A stretch of DNA of 6,242 nt from Paracoccaceae bacterium (lineage in GTDB: Bacteria; Pseudomonadota; Alphaproteobacteria; Rhodobacterales; Rhodobacteraceae): the NCBI GenBank assembly GCA_020441345.1, contig JAGRMK010000197.1, positions 1 through 6,242 on the forward strand. Reading direction: 5' to 3'. Position 1 is the first letter of the stretch, and each line of letters starts with the position of its first letter. Both the position numbers and the translations under genes were made by a program. Shown here piece after piece: positions 4,843 to 6,242 of the stretch. The notes beneath the pieces were generated by a model. That model was not told the origin of the DNA, searched no databases, and was given only the letters and a program-made list of their open reading frames with translations.

Positions 4843-6183
4843 ATGCAACGTCACGCCGGAGTCCTCGGGCTGATTGCCGCGTCGCTGATCGTGACCGATG
4901 TCGCGGCCTCGGTTGATCGATCCCTGATCCCGCAGCCCCGCCCCGCTCAACAATCCAGACAAGTGCCCACGCCCGTGCTGGCTCAGCAGGCGCCGATCAA
5001 CGCCGGGATCGCGCCGACCCGGTCGCTGTTCCCGGCCGCGCGGCCCGATCATCTGGGCCAGCCGCGCAGTGCCAGCCTTGAGCGATGGCTACGTGGATTT
5101 CGCAGCCGGGCGCTGGCGCAGGGTATCCAGACGCGGGTCTTCGACCGGGCCTTTGCCGGGGTGCAACTGGACCCCGACATTCTGCAACGCGAATCGCGCC
5201 AGCCGGAATTCAGCCGCCCGATCTGGGCCTATCTGGACAGCGCGGTATCGGAATCGCGGATCCGCAACGGTCGCGCGATGCTGCGCGAACACCGGCGTGT
5301 GCTGGATGAAATCGAAGACCGCTATGGTGTGGACCGCGAAGTCGTCGTCGCGATCTGGGGCATGGAGAGCGCCTATGGCAGCCTGCGCGGCTCGACCCGG
5401 ATCATCCCGGCACTCACCACGCTGGCAATCAGCAGCCGGCGGTCGAATTTCTATGAACAACAGTTGATCGGCGCGTTGCAGATCCTGCAAGCAGGCGATG
5501 TGGACGAGCGCCACCTGGTCGGCAGTTGGGCCGGGGCGATGGGCCACACGCAGTTCATTCCGACCAGCTATCTGGCCTATGCGGTCGATTTCCGTGGCGA
5601 CGGGCATCGCGACATCTGGTCGGACGACCCGACGGATTCTCTGGCCTCGACGGCGGCTTACCTGTCGCGGCATGGCTGGACGCGGGGTCAGCCCTGGGGA
5701 GTCGAGGTGCGTGTGCCCAGCGGTTTCAATCCGCGCCTCGCGAATACACGGCGCGGCGTGCAGGAATGGGTCGCGCTGGGGATCCGTGGCCAGCGCGGCG
5801 TGGCGCTGCCGACATCTGGCGAAGCGACGTTGATGTTCCCCGCCGGGTCGCAGGGCCCCGCGATCTTGGCTTTCCAGAATTTCCGGGTGATCAAGCGCTA
5901 CAACAACGCCGATGCCTATGCGATCGGTGTCGGGCATCTGGCGGACCGGTTGCGCGGAGAAGACGGGTTCGTCGCTGACTGGCCGCGCGACGACCGCCCG
6001 CTGAGCCGGTCCGAGCGGGAGGAATTGCAGCGCCTGCTGCAACGCGCCGGGCATTATTCCGGGGCGATCGACGGCCGCGTCGGGTCTGGCACGCTGTCGG
6101 CCGTGCGCGACTGGCAGGCCGCGAACGGTCTGCCGCCGGATGGCTACGTCTCTCTGGCATTGCTTGAACGAATGCGGCGCTGA
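4843..6183 (+). CDS. Lytic murein transglycosylase, MltB family, with peptidoglycan-binding domain
   Basis: A periplasmic enzyme that cleaves the MurNAc-GlcNAc bond of peptidoglycan non-hydrolytically, leaving 1,6-anhydroMurNAc ends. It has 446 residues. Residues 1-22 look like a Sec signal peptide (basic start, hydrophobic AGVLGLIAASLIV, V-A-A before Ser23); no lipobox Cys is present, so it is probably soluble rather than a lipoprotein. Residues ~23-76 are a Q/P/A/R-rich linker. Residues ~77-375 form the MltB-type catalytic domain, with Glu175 in GMESAYGS as the expected catalytic acid, and GSWAGAMGHTQFIPTSYLAYAVDFRGDGHRDIW, read here as two blocks around residues 227-259, as the conserved core. 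Residues ~388-444 (REELQRLLQRAGHYSGAID...DGYVSLALLERM) match a PG_binding_1 domain. The ATG at 4843 is chosen because the signal peptide starts there, with AGG 6 nt upstream; a GTG at 4783 would add 20 charged residues before it. Family and role are well supported; the physiological task is unknown. Confidence 0.94.
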   Translation: MQRHAGVLGLIAASLIVTDVAASVDRSLIPQPRPAQQSRQVPTPVLAQQAPINAGIAPTRSLFPAARPDHLGQPRSASLERWLRGFRSRALAQGIQTRVFDRAFAGVQLDPDILQRESRQPEFSRPIWAYLDSAVSESRIRNGRAMLREHRRVLDEIEDRYGVDREVVVAIWGMESAYGSLRGSTRIIPALTTLAISSRRSNFYEQQLIGALQILQAGDVDERHLVGSWAGAMGHTQFIPTSYLAYAVDFRGDGHRDIWSDDPTDSLASTAAYLSRHGWTRGQPWGVEVRVPSGFNPRLANTRRGVQEWVALGIRGQRGVALPTSGEATLMFPAGSQGPAILAFQNFRVIKRYNNADAYAIGVGHLADRLRGEDGFVADWPRDDRPLSRSEREELQRLLQRAGHYSGAIDGRVGSGTLSAVRDWQAANGLPPDGYVSLALLERMRR

Positions 6184-6233
6184 AGGGGGCGTTGCCCCCT
6201 CGGCCCTGCGGGCCTCACCCCCAGAGTATTTTT
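6184..6233 (+). terminator. Tandem-hairpin terminator after the transglycosylase gene
   Basis: Two GC hairpins follow directly after the stop codon: AGGGGGC/GCCCCCT (6184-6190 with 6194-6200, 3-nt loop) and GGCCC/GGGCC (6202-6206 with 6210-6214, 3-nt loop). A T-run of five (6229-6233) comes 14 nt after the second stem. The T-run is too far away for a canonical intrinsic terminator, so the hairpins may instead stabilise the 3' end. From memory, similar hairpins followed by CCCCCAGAGTATTTTT-like tails recur after genes across Rhodobacterales genomes, so this could also be one copy of a dispersed intergenic element. Confidence 0.6.
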
Positions 6234-6242
6234 CGGCAAGAT

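Noticed and set aside
5089..6054. Minus-strand open frame of 321 codons opposite the transglycosylase
   Set aside because: Antisense to a clear MltB-type enzyme, with no motif of its own.
1..6242. CRISPR array, tRNA, rRNA, insertion sequence or phage genes
   Set aside because: No regularly spaced direct repeats, cloverleaf, transposase motifs or terminal inverted repeats were seen; nearly all of the window is explained by five genes.

Overview
The window looks like chromosomal DNA from an alphaproteobacterium, most likely Rhodobacterales/Rhodobacteraceae. The DNA is visibly GC-rich with strong G/C third-position preference. The DeoC carries the long N-terminal segment I associate with this group, and it is paired with a duplicated aldehyde dehydrogenase. 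The right edge carries tandem G/C hairpins followed by a CCCCCAGAGTATTTTT-type tail, which I recall as common after genes in this order. This placement rests on protein character and recalled patterns, not on a database search.

Layout: (1) Positions 1-69 hold the last 22 codons of a rightward gene whose C-terminus matches translation initiation factor IF-2 (infB). (2) Positions 70-199 are a convergent intergenic region with a strong hairpin at 94-122 that can serve as a bidirectional terminator, plus a second GC hairpin just after the leftward operon. (3) Positions 200-3491 (minus strand) are a two-gene operon, deoC followed after 19 nt by a 769-residue aldehyde dehydrogenase with one complete catalytic domain and a second degenerate one. 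(4) Positions 3492-3729 are a divergent regulatory region with candidate promoters in both directions and a GGTC-T-GACC palindrome resembling GntR/FCD-type operators. (5) Positions 3730-4767 (plus) encode an ABC transporter ATPase of the PotA/FbpC/CysA-like importer class, with no permease or binding protein visible. (6) Positions 4843-6183 (plus) encode an exported MltB-type lytic murein transglycosylase with a C-terminal peptidoglycan-binding domain. (7) Positions 6184-6242 hold tandem hairpins and a T-tract, the probable terminator.

How the genes work together: DeoC splits 2-deoxyribose-5-phosphate into glyceraldehyde-3-phosphate and acetaldehyde. The co-transcribed aldehyde dehydrogenase is the natural candidate to oxidise the acetaldehyde to acetate, so the leftward operon reads as a deoxynucleoside salvage/catabolism module with built-in aldehyde removal. 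The ATPase and the transglycosylase share a strand, but nothing in the sequence links their functions, and the transglycosylase may have its own promoter in the 75-nt gap.

I see no mobile element, CRISPR array, tRNA, rRNA or phage gene. Most of the window is ordinary core/metabolic sequence. The points most worth a second look are the catalytically empty second dehydrogenase domain, the candidate operator upstream of deoC, the orphan ATPase, a repeated R-S-L-x-P-x-x-R-P motif in the transglycosylase linker, and the shared terminator region. I do not see convincing evidence of a wholly new biological system.
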